Source: Methylobacterium sp. E-045
Lineage (GTDB): Bacteria; Pseudomonadota; Alphaproteobacteria; Rhizobiales; Beijerinckiaceae
DNA length: 64,000 nucleotides
Direction of reading: 5' to 3'
Assembly: GCF_022829685.1 (NCBI RefSeq)
Contig: NZ_JAKSYE010000028.1
Location: 1 to 64,000, forward strand
The notes under the pieces were generated by a model, which made no database searches, had not been told where the DNA came from, and saw only the letters and a program-made list of their open reading frames with translations. Shown here one piece after another: positions 44,594 to 55,113 of the stretch. Numbering within the stretch: the first letter of the stretch is position 1; each line of letters begins with the position of its first letter. The translations under genes and the position numbers were made by a program.

Positions 44594-46174
44594 TCACGGC
44601 GTCGGCACGGCACCGGCGGGAGCCGGCAGGGCAGCTCGCTTTTCGGGGTTCCTGATCTGGCTGTAAACGACGCTGGAGAAGCTTCCGATCACCGCGTGCC
44701 AGCCGGGCTTGCCGTAGGCCGGGTCGTCGCGGGCGGCTTGGCAGAACGCCGTGGTCAGTCCGTTGACGATGTCATCGTCCTTGGCGCCTCCGGCCGCGGC
44801 CTTCACCTTGGGGAGCAGAGCGTCGACGACCGGAATGAAGTTCTCCTGCGCCAACCCCTTCAGGCCCGTGGCGGCGCCCGCGTCGGCGATGGCCTTGGCC
44901 ACATCCGGTTGGGCGATGGCGGCGCAGGATGCCGTTCCCGCCAGCATGGTCTGCGTGGCGGCGCGGGCGGTGCCGACGATGCCGCGCTCGGCGATGACGG
45001 GGGCGTTGTTGCCCCAGGCGTTGCGGATGTAATCGGTCACGTCGGCGACCTCCTGGTCCGTCATGCCCGCCCCCACCGCCGGCATCGGCGCGTAGCCGTT
45101 CTGGGCGGCGAGTCCGCCGAGGATGACGCGGATCACCGTCTCCGGGCCTTCCGCCTGGACGGAGGTGTTGCCGGCGAGCGCCGGGATCGCCCCCTCGACA
45201 CCCCTGCCGTCCGGCTTGTGGCAGGAGGAGCAATAGCTGAGATAGGTCGCCGCGCCCGGCGCATCAGCCTGGTTAAAGGCCTGAATATCCTTGACTTTAT
45301 AGCTTTCCTTGGCTTTCTGCGTGCGCAGGTAGGCGACCATCGCCTTCAGGTCGGCATCCGTCAGCTTGGAGAGGGATTCCTCGATGGTCTGACGCATCGG
45401 CCCGGCGGCGACGCCCGGCTGATTGCCCGGAGCGGCGCCGGTTTTGAGGTATGTGACCACTTGTTCGTCAGTCCAGGAGCCGATGCCGGTGTGGTCGTCG
45501 GGGGTGATGTTGGGGGCATACCAGCCGTCGATCACGCCGCCGCCGAGTTTTCCGGCCAGCCCGCTGTTTCCGACGATCTTGTTGGCGTTGTGGCACATGC
45601 CGCAATGGCCGAGCCCCTCCACGAGGTAGCCGCCGCGATTGACCTCGGCGCTGGCGTTCGGGTCCGGCTTGAACTCGCCCGCGGTGAAGAACGCGGTGCG
45701 CCAGGTGATGAGTGCGGTCCGAATATTGAACGGGAACGGGATTTCGGAAGGCTTGCGTGGCTCCTTCACCGGTTCGAGGGAGCGCAGGTAAGCAAAGATC
45801 GCATCGGAATCGTCGCGCGTGACTTTGGTGTACCAAGCAAAGGGGAAGGCCGGGTAGAGGTAGCTGCCCTCGTTGTCGATCCCCTCGTGCAGGGCGCGGT
45901 AGAAGTCGTCGGCGGTCCATTTGCCGAGCCCGGTCTCATCGTCCGGTGTGAGGTTCGGCGTGCGGATCTTGCCGATCGGCGTGTTGAGGACGTAGTTCCC
46001 GGCAAAGGGCTTGCCGCCCGGCGCGGAATGGCAGGCGACGCAATCGCCCGCCGTCGCCAAGTATTCGCCCCGCTTGATCTGTTCCGCATCCTGGGCCGAT
46101 GCTTGGGAGGAGACACCGGTCGCGGCGGCGAGGAGACCGGCCGAACCGAGCAGGAAGGCAGATATGCGACGCAT
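44594..46174 (-). CDS. Triheme cytochrome c (alcohol/aldehyde/sugar dehydrogenase type subunit)
   Basis: The product has 526 residues, with a signal peptide (FLLGSAGLLAAATGVSSQAS). Three heme-binding sites are present: CVACH at residue 45, CGMCH near 190 and CSSCH near 340. GEYLATAGDCVACHSAPGGK and the TPNLTPDDETGLG / APNITPDDHTGIG repeats are the signature of the cytochrome subunit of membrane-bound dehydrogenases such as gluconate or alcohol dehydrogenase. It passes electrons from a periplasmic dehydrogenase to ubiquinone. No dehydrogenase subunit is next to it. A C-terminal extension of about 130 residues (CAAIAQPDVAKAIADAG) with two more cysteines is unusual. GTGGAGAA precedes the start. 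Confidence 0.92.
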   Translation of the reverse strand: MRRISAFLLGSAGLLAAATGVSSQASAQDAEQIKRGEYLATAGDCVACHSAPGGKPFAGNYVLNTPIGKIRTPNLTPDDETGLGKWTADDFYRALHEGIDNEGSYLYPAFPFAWYTKVTRDDSDAIFAYLRSLEPVKEPRKPSEIPFPFNIRTALITWRTAFFTAGEFKPDPNASAEVNRGGYLVEGLGHCGMCHNANKIVGNSGLAGKLGGGVIDGWYAPNITPDDHTGIGSWTDEQVVTYLKTGAAPGNQPGVAAGPMRQTIEESLSKLTDADLKAMVAYLRTQKAKESYKVKDIQAFNQADAPGAATYLSYCSSCHKPDGRGVEGAIPALAGNTSVQAEGPETVIRVILGGLAAQNGYAPMPAVGAGMTDQEVADVTDYIRNAWGNNAPVIAERGIVGTARAATQTMLAGTASCAAIAQPDVAKAIADAGAATGLKGLAQENFIPVVDALLPKVKAAAGGAKDDDIVNGLTTAFCQAARDDPAYGKPGWHAVIGSFSSVVYSQIRNPEKRAALPAPAGAVPTP

Positions 46175-46220
46175 GAAGCCGGTTCTCCACTCATGAAACC
46201 CAGGACGGAACATCTGTCGT

Positions 46221-46580
46221 TCAGGCACGCCTCGTGACCGGTCTGCCCGGTTGGCGAAGATCGGGCATGGCCGGATCGGATGCGCCACGCGACCCCCCGA
46301 ACATGCGCCACGCGACCTCCCCGAGATGCGCCATCAGAGAGGCAAAGAGGCAGAGCGCCACCACCGTCCAATCCGACCCGATCAGCGCGGCGCGGACCGC
46401 CAGCATCAGCGCCGCGCCCGAGGCGAGGCTGCAGATCAGGGGCGTGAGGGCGAAGCGGCCTCCCCGGTGGACGCGCCACGCGACGAGGGTCGCGGCCTCC
46501 AGGGCCACGAGACCGAGGATGGCGTCGATGATCCGCCCGGAGGCGAACAAAGCCGTCATGGTCGCCCCATCCGGAATCAT
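46221..46580 (-). CDS. Small membrane protein downstream of tspO
   Basis: The 119-residue protein has about three hydrophobic segments (IIDAILGLVALEAATLVAW, LICSLASGAALMLAVRAALI, WTVVALCLFASLMAHLG). Its ATG at 46580 overlaps the tspO stop (ATGA), so it is translated with tspO. The C-terminal tail is polar (GGSRGASDPAMPDLRQPGRP). I recognise no family. Its location at the end of the bchG-pucC-bchP-tspO unit suggests a role linked to photosynthesis or porphyrin handling. Confidence 0.65.
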   Translation of the reverse strand: MIPDGATMTALFASGRIIDAILGLVALEAATLVAWRVHRGGRFALTPLICSLASGAALMLAVRAALIGSDWTVVALCLFASLMAHLGEVAWRMFGGSRGASDPAMPDLRQPGRPVTRRA

Positions 46581-47110
46581 GCCCGGCTCCCGATGCCGCG
46601 AGCGGGCCGGGCCTCGCCGAACGGCCCGTTCAGCCGCACGATCGCCCGGTTGAGCAGGGTCGCGACGCTGACCCAGGCGAGGTAGGGCGCGAGCAGAAGC
46701 GCCGCGATCCCCGAGACCTGGGCCGTCACCGCGATCAGCGCCACGATGGAGAGCCACAGGGCGATCACCTCGAGATAGGCCCAATCCGGCCGGCGCAGGC
46801 GAAAGAAGAGACCGCTCCAGGCGATGTTGAGGACGAGGTTGACGCCATAGGCGGCCAGCAAGGCGGCGCGCGCCGAGGTTCCGGCATCCGCATGCCAGGC
46901 GATCACGGCGGAGATCGCCGTGAGGGTGAAGATCGTGGTCCAGACCGGGCCGAAGGCCCAGTCCGGCGGCTTCCATGACGGACGCCGCAGGGAGTGATAC
47001 CAGGGGCCGGTCGTCGTCAGGAGCCCGCCGGCCAGGGCGGTGACGAGGGCCGCACCCGCCGCGACCACGATCGGGCCGGTCTCGAACCCGCCGATCACGG
47101 GGAGACCCAC
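46577..47110 (-). CDS. tspO: Tryptophan-rich sensory protein TspO (CrtK/MBR family)
   Basis: The 177-residue five-helix membrane protein has the TspO signature WYHSLRRPSWKPPDWAFGPVW near residue 38, with further Trp-rich motifs NIAWSGLFFRLRRPDWAYLE and APYLAWVSVATLLNRAIVRL. TspO sits in the outer membrane of phototrophic alphaproteobacteria, binds porphyrins, and in Rhodobacter represses photosynthesis genes under oxygen. The likely start is a GTG overlapping the bchP end by 16 bp. This gene order after bchP is also seen in other phototrophs. Confidence 0.92.
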   Translation of the reverse strand: MGLPVIGGFETGPIVVAAGAALVTALAGGLLTTTGPWYHSLRRPSWKPPDWAFGPVWTTIFTLTAISAVIAWHADAGTSARAALLAAYGVNLVLNIAWSGLFFRLRRPDWAYLEVIALWLSIVALIAVTAQVSGIAALLLAPYLAWVSVATLLNRAIVRLNGPFGEARPARGIGSRA

Positions 47111-48279
47111 CGGAACAGGTGCGCCAGATCCTTGAAGAAGATCCGCACATGGGCGGCGGGCTTTGCCCGCACCAGCTCCTTGTTCATGTAGGAATCCCAG
47201 GTGAGCTGCTGGACGTCCTTGTCCTTACAGATGGAGACAAAGCGCTCACGCAGGGAATCGTTGCGATACCAGACCCATTGCATCATCCGCAGGATCAGGA
47301 AGACGCGACCGTGCAGGCGCATGAAGCGGCGCCGGGCAAGGGCCAGGGAGGCGGCCTTGCCGGTGGCGAGGAAGGTGTCGGCCGCCTCCGCCGCGAGACG
47401 GCCGCCGAGCATGGCGTAGTAGATGCCCTCACCCGAGGCCGGGGCGACGATGCCGGCGGCGTCCCCGGTGAGGAGCACGTCGCGGCCATTGTCCCAGCGC
47501 CTCAAGGGTTTCAGCGGCAGCGGCGCGCCCTCGCGGCGCAGGGTCTCCCCGGCATCGAGGCCGGTGGAGGCGCGTAACGAGCGGATCGCCCCGCGCAGGG
47601 AGAAGCCCTTGCGGGCGCTGCCGGTGCCGATGCTGATCGTGTCGCCATGGGGGAAGACCCAGGCGTAGAAGTCCGGCGAGAGCTTGCCCTGATAGTAGAC
47701 GTCGCAGCGCGTCCCCTCGACATCGCCGCTCCCATCCGCCGGCCGCCGGACGATCTCGTGATAGGCAAAAACCTGTTTCATCGCCGCGTGGCCGGGAATC
47801 TCGGCCCGCCCGACCACGGAACTCGCGCCGTCCGCGCCGATGACGAGGCGGGTGCGGACCCGGTGCTCCGCATCGCCGGAGCGGTAATGCACCACCGCCC
47901 CGCCGTCGTCGTCGCGGACGATGCGGGTGAAGCTGCCGGGGCGGTGGTCGGCTCCGGCCAGGGCGGCGCGGTCGCGCAGCCAGGGATCGAAATGCTCGCG
48001 GTCGACCATCCCGACGAAGCCGTCGCCAATGGGCATGTCCACCCGCTTGTCCTTGGGCGAGACCATCCGCGCCGAGCGCACGCGGGCGACGAGCAGATGG
48101 TCGGGAATCGCGAAGTCGCGGATCAGGCGCGGAGGAATCGCGCCGCCGCAGGGCTTGATCCGGCCCGGCTTGTCGAGGAGCAGGACGCGGCGCCCCATCC
48201 GGGCGAGATCGGTGGCGGCGGTGGCCCCGGCCGGGCCGCCCCCCACCACCACGACGTCGAAGGTCTCCGGCTCCGGCAT
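47095..48279 (-). CDS. bchP: Geranylgeranyl diphosphate/bacteriochlorophyll reductase BchP
   Basis: The 394-residue flavoprotein has an FAD-binding Rossmann motif at the start (DVVVVGGGPAGATAATDLAR), a second FAD motif LLTGDAAGIVAPASGEGIYY near residue 285, and VIGADGASSVVGR near 155. It reduces the geranylgeranyl tail of bacteriochlorophyll to phytyl in three NADPH-dependent steps at the membrane. The closing QLTWDSYMNKELVRAKPAAH is characteristic of BchP. It is downstream of the PucC-like gene, with an 11-bp gap. Confidence 0.95.
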   Translation of the reverse strand: MPEPETFDVVVVGGGPAGATAATDLARMGRRVLLLDKPGRIKPCGGAIPPRLIRDFAIPDHLLVARVRSARMVSPKDKRVDMPIGDGFVGMVDREHFDPWLRDRAALAGADHRPGSFTRIVRDDDGGAVVHYRSGDAEHRVRTRLVIGADGASSVVGRAEIPGHAAMKQVFAYHEIVRRPADGSGDVEGTRCDVYYQGKLSPDFYAWVFPHGDTISIGTGSARKGFSLRGAIRSLRASTGLDAGETLRREGAPLPLKPLRRWDNGRDVLLTGDAAGIVAPASGEGIYYAMLGGRLAAEAADTFLATGKAASLALARRRFMRLHGRVFLILRMMQWVWYRNDSLRERFVSICKDKDVQQLTWDSYMNKELVRAKPAAHVRIFFKDLAHLFRWVSP

Positions 48280-48289
48280 GGGACTCACC

Positions 48290-49627
48290 TCAGCGATAGC
48301 GGGGTTGAAGCACGGGCCGTCGCGGGCGGGCGGCACGCCGCAACAGCGTGGCGCTCGCGTGCTCGATCCTGAGAGCGAGGAGGGCTCCCACGAGGAACAG
48401 GGCCGCCTCGGCCAAAAACACGGCGGCATAGGCATGGACCGGCTCGGGGCTGACGAGGCGGGCGAGGTCCACCGCCATGGTCCCGAGGAAGCCGCCGGCC
48501 CCGAAGGCGACGCCCTGGGCCGCGCCCCAGACCCCCATCCGGGTGCCGCGCTCGGCCTCGCCGCCGGCCCCCGCCAGACCCATCATCGAGCCGATGGCGG
48601 CCACGGCGAACATGCCGTTGAACAGGCCGAGGGCGAAGACCGCGACGGGCAGGGGAAAGTCCGGCCCGATGAGGCCGCCGCCGGCGATTCCCGCCAGCGC
48701 CAGGGCCGAACCGGCGCAGCCGGTGGCGGTCCACAGCTTGAGCGAGCCGAGATACGGGCCGCCGATCCCCATGGTGAGGCCGGCCACCGTGAGCATGCCG
48801 GCGAGCACGCCGCCATGCTGCAGGCCCGAAAGCTTGGTGGTGACGCCGGGCGTCATCGCGAAGACGAGGCCGGCGAAGGGTTCGAGGATGAGCTCCTGCG
48901 CGCTGTAGGCCAGCATCGCCACGAAGATGAAGACGGTGAAGCGGCGCGAGGCCGGCTCGGACCAAACCCGTGCCAGCACCTCGCGGAACGGCCGCTTCGG
49001 GGCTCTCTCCGCATGGCCCGGAGGCGCCCGCTCCGGCTCGATGCCGCCGACCGCGAGCACGGCCAGGAGGAAGGCGAGGAGCGAGACCGTCCCCGACACG
49101 GCCACCAGCCGGGCGCCGGAAAACGGATCCAGGAAATGTCCGGCGATCGGCGCGGTGATGGCGAAGCCCGCGATCATCATCACCCAGACGATGGTCGCCG
49201 CAGCCCCCCGGCGGCGCGCCTCGACGCCGCCCGCCAGGAGCACGAGGAGGGAAGTGCCCGCGGCACCCGCACCCATGCCCACGGTGAGGAAGGACAGGAT
49301 CGCGAGGGCGATGCCGGCGGAGAGATGGGTTTCCATGAGGGCGGTCGCCGCCGCCGCGCCGAAGCCGCCGAGGCAGAGCGCGGCCATGCCGCCGACGATC
49401 CAGGGCGTGCGGCGCCCGCCCACATCCGAGCCGTAGCCCCAGCGCGGGCGCAGGACCTGCACGGCGTAATGGAGGGTCACGAGGGCGCCGGGAATCATCG
49501 CCGGCAAAGCGAGTTCCACCACCATGACCCGGTTGAGGGTCGAGGTCATGAGGACGACCACGGCACCCAGCGCCGTCTGCACGAGGCCGAGGCGGACGAT
49601 GGCGAGCCAGCCCATGGTCGACGCCAT
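48290..49627 (-). CDS. PucC/LhaA-family light-harvesting assembly protein (bch-linked paralogue)
   Basis: The 445-residue MFS-type membrane protein has about twelve hydrophobic segments. TSTLNRVMVVELALPAMIPG, LRPRWGYGSDVGGRRTPWIV and YSAQELILEPFAGLVFAMTP are BCD/PucC-family motifs; members act in light-harvesting complex assembly and pigment handling. Its ATG at 49627 shares one base with the bchG stop (TGATG), so it is translated with bchG. A second paralogue (lhaA) lies at 62115 in this same cluster. This copy corresponds to the family member found between bchG and bchP in other phototrophs. Confidence 0.92.
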   Translation of the reverse strand: MASTMGWLAIVRLGLVQTALGAVVVLMTSTLNRVMVVELALPAMIPGALVTLHYAVQVLRPRWGYGSDVGGRRTPWIVGGMAALCLGGFGAAAATALMETHLSAGIALAILSFLTVGMGAGAAGTSLLVLLAGGVEARRRGAAATIVWVMMIAGFAITAPIAGHFLDPFSGARLVAVSGTVSLLAFLLAVLAVGGIEPERAPPGHAERAPKRPFREVLARVWSEPASRRFTVFIFVAMLAYSAQELILEPFAGLVFAMTPGVTTKLSGLQHGGVLAGMLTVAGLTMGIGGPYLGSLKLWTATGCAGSALALAGIAGGGLIGPDFPLPVAVFALGLFNGMFAVAAIGSMMGLAGAGGEAERGTRMGVWGAAQGVAFGAGGFLGTMAVDLARLVSPEPVHAYAAVFLAEAALFLVGALLALRIEHASATLLRRAARPRRPVLQPRYR

Positions 49628-50550
49628 CACGCGGCTCCCGCCTGCGCGAGGGCCCGCACGGCGAAGGCCGCCACCAGCATGCCCAGCACGTAGAGGGTGG
49701 TGCCGGTGCCGTTGTACCAGGCGGCCTTCTCGCGGGGGCTCTGGAGCAGGGGCACCATCAGGACGAGCTGCATCATGAGGAGGAGCCCGATCATGGTGGC
49801 GTGCCAGGGCCGGTCCCAGGCGGAGAGACAGAGGATGACGACCACCTGCGGCAGCGCCATCACCAGGCAGGCGAGGCGGGCCGCCCAATCCGTTCCCAGC
49901 TGCACCGGCAGCGAGGCGAGGCCCATGCGCCGGTCTCCCTCCACCGACTTGAAGTCGTTGAGGGTCATGATGCCGTGGGCACCGAGGGAATAGAGCAGGG
50001 CCAGGATCAGGACGCGGCCGTCCGGCAGCGCCCCGGCCATCACGGCCGCACCGGTGAACCAGGGCAGGCCCTCGTAGCAGAGCCCCACCGCGGCGTTGCC
50101 CCACCAGCCGTTCTGCTTCAGCCGCAGGGGCGGCGCGCTGTACACCCAGGCGAGGACGAGCCCGAACATCGCCGCCCCGAGGATCCAGGGGCCGAGGACC
50201 GCCGCCACGAGGAGCGACAGCCCGGTCCAGGCCAGGGCGACGTAGAGGCCGGAGCGCCCCGGCATGCGGCCGGACGGGATCGGCCGGTTCGGTTCGTTGA
50301 TGGCGTCGACATGGCGGTCGTACCAGTCGTTGGCCGCCTGGGAGGTGGCGCAGACCAGGGGGCCGGCGAGAACGATCCCGGCGACGATGACCGGCCAGTG
50401 CCCGCTCGCCGGCACCCCTGAGGAGACCACCCCGCAGGCGAAGGCCCACATCGGCGCGAACCAGGTGATCGGCTTCAACAGCTCCAGCAGGGCGCTGGGG
50501 GCGGGCAGTCCGCGGATGGCGGAAGAAGCGGGGGAAACCGACGTTGCCAT
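49627..50550 (-). CDS. bchG: Bacteriochlorophyll synthase BchG
   Basis: The 307-residue UbiA-family prenyltransferase has several membrane helices and the Asp-rich motif NDWYDRHVDAINEPNRPIPS near residue 75, which binds the diphosphate via Mg2+. A second, NDFKSVEGDRRMGLASLP, is near 195. It esterifies bacteriochlorophyllide with geranylgeranyl diphosphate. LCYEGLPWFTGAAVMAGALP is specific for chlorophyll synthases. It heads an operon bchG-pucC-like-bchP-tspO-orf. A PpsR consensus site lies 32-49 bp upstream of its start. Confidence 0.96.
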   Translation of the reverse strand: MATSVSPASSAIRGLPAPSALLELLKPITWFAPMWAFACGVVSSGVPASGHWPVIVAGIVLAGPLVCATSQAANDWYDRHVDAINEPNRPIPSGRMPGRSGLYVALAWTGLSLLVAAVLGPWILGAAMFGLVLAWVYSAPPLRLKQNGWWGNAAVGLCYEGLPWFTGAAVMAGALPDGRVLILALLYSLGAHGIMTLNDFKSVEGDRRMGLASLPVQLGTDWAARLACLVMALPQVVVILCLSAWDRPWHATMIGLLLMMQLVLMVPLLQSPREKAAWYNGTGTTLYVLGMLVAAFAVRALAQAGAA

Positions 50551-50581
50551 GACGTCGAAGCTAGGTTCCGTCGTCGCGGTG

Positions 50582-50599
50582 TGTCAAGTTTGATTTACA
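50582..50599. promoter_or_regulatory. PpsR/CrtJ binding site (TGT-N12-ACA) before bchG
   Basis: TGT at 50582 and ACA at 50597-50599 are separated by exactly 12 bases, the consensus for PpsR/CrtJ. It even extends to GTGT...ACAC. It lies in the 103-bp gap between ppsR and bchG, 32 bp before the bchG start, so PpsR probably represses bchG-pucC-bchP-tspO from here. Confidence 0.8.
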
Positions 50600-50653
50600 C
50601 GGAGGCCGACAAATAAAGGCGACAGTCGGACGCAGGTCGCCGGTCGGACCGGG

Positions 50654-52099
50654 TCATTCGTCGTCGGCCGCCTCCGGCCCGTCGAGATCGCCGATCCCGT
50701 AGCGGCGCAGCTTGGCGTAGAGTCCCTGCCGGCTGAGGCCCAGCATCTCGGCGGCCGAGGCGCGGTTGTCGCGGGTGATGCGCAGGGCGGCCTCAATACA
50801 GAGGCGCTCGATCAGATCCGTCGATTCGCGCACGAGGTTCTTCATGGAAACCCGCCCGACCAGCTCGGTCATCTGCTCGACGGACCGCGGCAGCTCCCGC
50901 CCGCCGGGGGCGGCGGCGGTGCGGCGGGGGGTGGAGCGGATGGTGAAGCCGAGGCAGGGCTGACCGCCGTCGGGGACCGACACGGCGGCGACCTCGACCT
51001 CCTCCACCGACCCGTACTCGCCGCGCAGGCTCGTGGCGTAGTGGCGTACGGAGCCATGGTGGCCGAGGGTGGAGAACAGAGCGGCGGCCTCGGTCTCCTC
51101 GCGTCCGAGCCAGCGGTCGAGGGGTTCGCCGCGCACCTGCTCCTCGGTGGCGAGCTGCACCAGATCGAGGAATGCGGCGTTGGCCGCGAGGATGCGCCGC
51201 TGCGGGTCGGTGACGACGAAGCCCTCCGGCAGGCTCTGGATCACGTCGAGGGCCGAGGCCCCCGTCCGGCTCGGGGGAGCCGCGTCGGAAGGCTCGGCCG
51301 ACAGCCGCAGCAGGGCGCTGGTGGCGTTCTCCTGCCGGAACAGCGAGGCGGCGACGCGGGTCTCGCCGCGACCGTTGCCGAGCCGGGCGACGAGATCGCC
51401 CGCCTGTCCGGTCACGCGCAGGCCGGCGAAGAGCGATTCGAGCTCGCGGGTACTGCCCGCATCGAACAGGTCCACCACGTCCTGACCGATGATGCGCTTC
51501 TCCGCGCGGCCGATGAGGCGGGCGGCGGCCGGGTTCACCTCGGTGACCCGGCGCGTGGCGGCATCCACCACCAGGACCGGCTCGCCGGCGAGCTGGAACA
51601 GCAGGCGGTAGCGGGTCTCGGCGCCGCGCAGGCGCAGGTAGTCGCGTTCCAGCGCCTGCTGGGTCTCGGCGAGCTTGCGCTGCAGCGCCGCCATGGCGCG
51701 CAGGTTGCGGCCGATGACGATCACCGGGCCGCCGGTCTCCAGGCGCAGGGCCGAGTAGCGGACGGGCAGGTCGATGCCGGTGGCGGAGGGATGGTTCACC
51801 TGGCGCCAGCGCGTGACCGCGCCGGGGGCCGCGTCACGCAGGAGGGCGGCGATCTTGGGCCGGCTCTCGACGCTGACCGTGTCCATCCAGAGCTGGCCGA
51901 GCCAGGTCTCGCAGCCCTCGTCGGTGAAGTCGGCATTGCCGAAGGCCGCATCGCGGATCACCCCATCCGCGTCGATGACCAACGCGAGGTCCGTCGCCGC
52001 GGCGACGAGGAGCCCGGCCGCCTCCGCATCGAGGGGACCGAGGGTTTTGCGAAGCGCTGCGAACGTTTCCGCCGCTGCAGGGAGTGCCAGACTGGTCAA
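50654..52099 (-). CDS. ppsR: Photosynthesis repressor PpsR/CrtJ
   Basis: The 481-residue regulator has an N-terminal sensor domain, PAS1 and PAS2 (YRLLFQLAGEPVLVVDAATR near residue 165; PEGFVVTDPQRRILAANAAF near 290) and a C-terminal Fis-type helix-turn-helix (ASAAEMLGLSRQGLYAKLRR). A helical linker (ALQRKLAETQQALERDYLRL) lies between the sensor domain and PAS1. PpsR represses bch, crt and puc genes under oxygen or light. Cys434 sits in LIERLCIEAALR at the start of the DNA-binding domain, where redox-active Cys occurs in PpsR/CrtJ. It follows aerR by 35 bp, the usual antirepressor-repressor pair. Confidence 0.95.
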   Translation of the reverse strand: MTSLALPAAAETFAALRKTLGPLDAEAAGLLVAAATDLALVIDADGVIRDAAFGNADFTDEGCETWLGQLWMDTVSVESRPKIAALLRDAAPGAVTRWRQVNHPSATGIDLPVRYSALRLETGGPVIVIGRNLRAMAALQRKLAETQQALERDYLRLRGAETRYRLLFQLAGEPVLVVDAATRRVTEVNPAAARLIGRAEKRIIGQDVVDLFDAGSTRELESLFAGLRVTGQAGDLVARLGNGRGETRVAASLFRQENATSALLRLSAEPSDAAPPSRTGASALDVIQSLPEGFVVTDPQRRILAANAAFLDLVQLATEEQVRGEPLDRWLGREETEAAALFSTLGHHGSVRHYATSLRGEYGSVEEVEVAAVSVPDGGQPCLGFTIRSTPRRTAAAPGGRELPRSVEQMTELVGRVSMKNLVRESTDLIERLCIEAALRITRDNRASAAEMLGLSRQGLYAKLRRYGIGDLDGPEAADDE

Positions 52100-52134
52100 G
52101 GATCACCACGGTGTGACGACGTCGAGCCGGTCTT

Positions 52135-53019
52135 TCAGCAGGGTCTGGCCCGCGGATCAAGCAAGCTCTCGGCGATGGAAATGGCGACACGGGCATCGCT
52201 CGCCGTCGCGTCAGCGCCGACGAGAACCGAATGATCGGGGTTTTCGGTGAAGATCGGCCCACCGACCATGACACGAACCGAGGGATTGCGCGAGGCGCGC
52301 CGCAGCTCCGCCACCATGCGCGCCAGGGCCGGAAGGAGGGTTTCGGACCCGAGCGACACCCCGATCACGTCGAACCAGCCGGTGCGGGCGGTCCGGATCG
52401 GGTCGGGATGGAGATCGTGCGCCGCGCACGTGACGTCCCATCCGGCATCGCGGAAGAAGCGCTCGATGAGGGAAAGGCCGAAGCTGTGCGTCTCGCCCGG
52501 GCAGGTCATCAGGAAGATGCTGCGCCCGTGCGGGTCCGGGGCCGGCTCCGAACGGAACCGGGCGGTGAGGTCGTGCATAATGCGCTGCAGGCGCCCCATG
52601 GCGATGGTGAGCTCCGCGAAATCGCAGAGATCCTCCTCCCACAGGTGGCCGAGATGGCGCGCCGTGGGGGCGAGGAGGTCGAGGAGCAGGCTGTCGAGGG
52701 CGAGGCCGTCCTCGATGAGGACGACGATCCGGCCCTCCACGTCCTCGCAATCGGGCTCGAGCACCAGGGCGGCGAATTCGGCGATCTGGTCCGGTGTCGG
52801 CAGGATGCCGGGGCGCTCCGAGCGCGGGTCGGCCCGATGGGCCAGCATCAACCGCGGGATGATCTCGGCTTCGACCACGCTGGCGAGATCGCTGTTCCAG
52901 GCCCGAGTCCGATCGAGAAACGGCCGGTCCGGATATAATTCATTATTGCGTTGCGGATGGACCTCGCCGGACGATCTTTCAAACATCGAGGCTGCCCGAA
53001 GCGAACTGACGTCATCCAT
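52135..53019 (-). CDS. ppaA: PpsR antirepressor AerR/PpaA (B12-binding SCHIC-type domain)
   Basis: The 294-residue protein has an N-terminal helical domain (GHLWEEDLCDFAELTIAMGR near residue 125) and a cobalamin-binding-like Rossmann domain (TCPGETHSFGLSLIERFFRD near 170, ASRNPSVRVMVGGPIFTENP near 245). AerR/PpaA binds cobalamin in Rhodobacter and counteracts PpsR/CrtJ in response to light and oxygen. It is transcribed with ppsR and divergently from bchF. A relatively long N-terminal extension of about 40 residues precedes the helical domain. Confidence 0.92.
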   Translation of the reverse strand: MDDVSSLRAASMFERSSGEVHPQRNNELYPDRPFLDRTRAWNSDLASVVEAEIIPRLMLAHRADPRSERPGILPTPDQIAEFAALVLEPDCEDVEGRIVVLIEDGLALDSLLLDLLAPTARHLGHLWEEDLCDFAELTIAMGRLQRIMHDLTARFRSEPAPDPHGRSIFLMTCPGETHSFGLSLIERFFRDAGWDVTCAAHDLHPDPIRTARTGWFDVIGVSLGSETLLPALARMVAELRRASRNPSVRVMVGGPIFTENPDHSVLVGADATASDARVAISIAESLLDPRARPC

Positions 53020-55109
<2,090 letters not shown>

Positions 55110-55113
55110 CCCG

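Noticed and set aside
48290-50449. 719-codon fusion of the PucC-like frame with sequence inside bchG
   Set aside because: Upstream part is an out-of-frame reading of bchG; the ATG at 49627 overlapping the bchG stop is the natural start.
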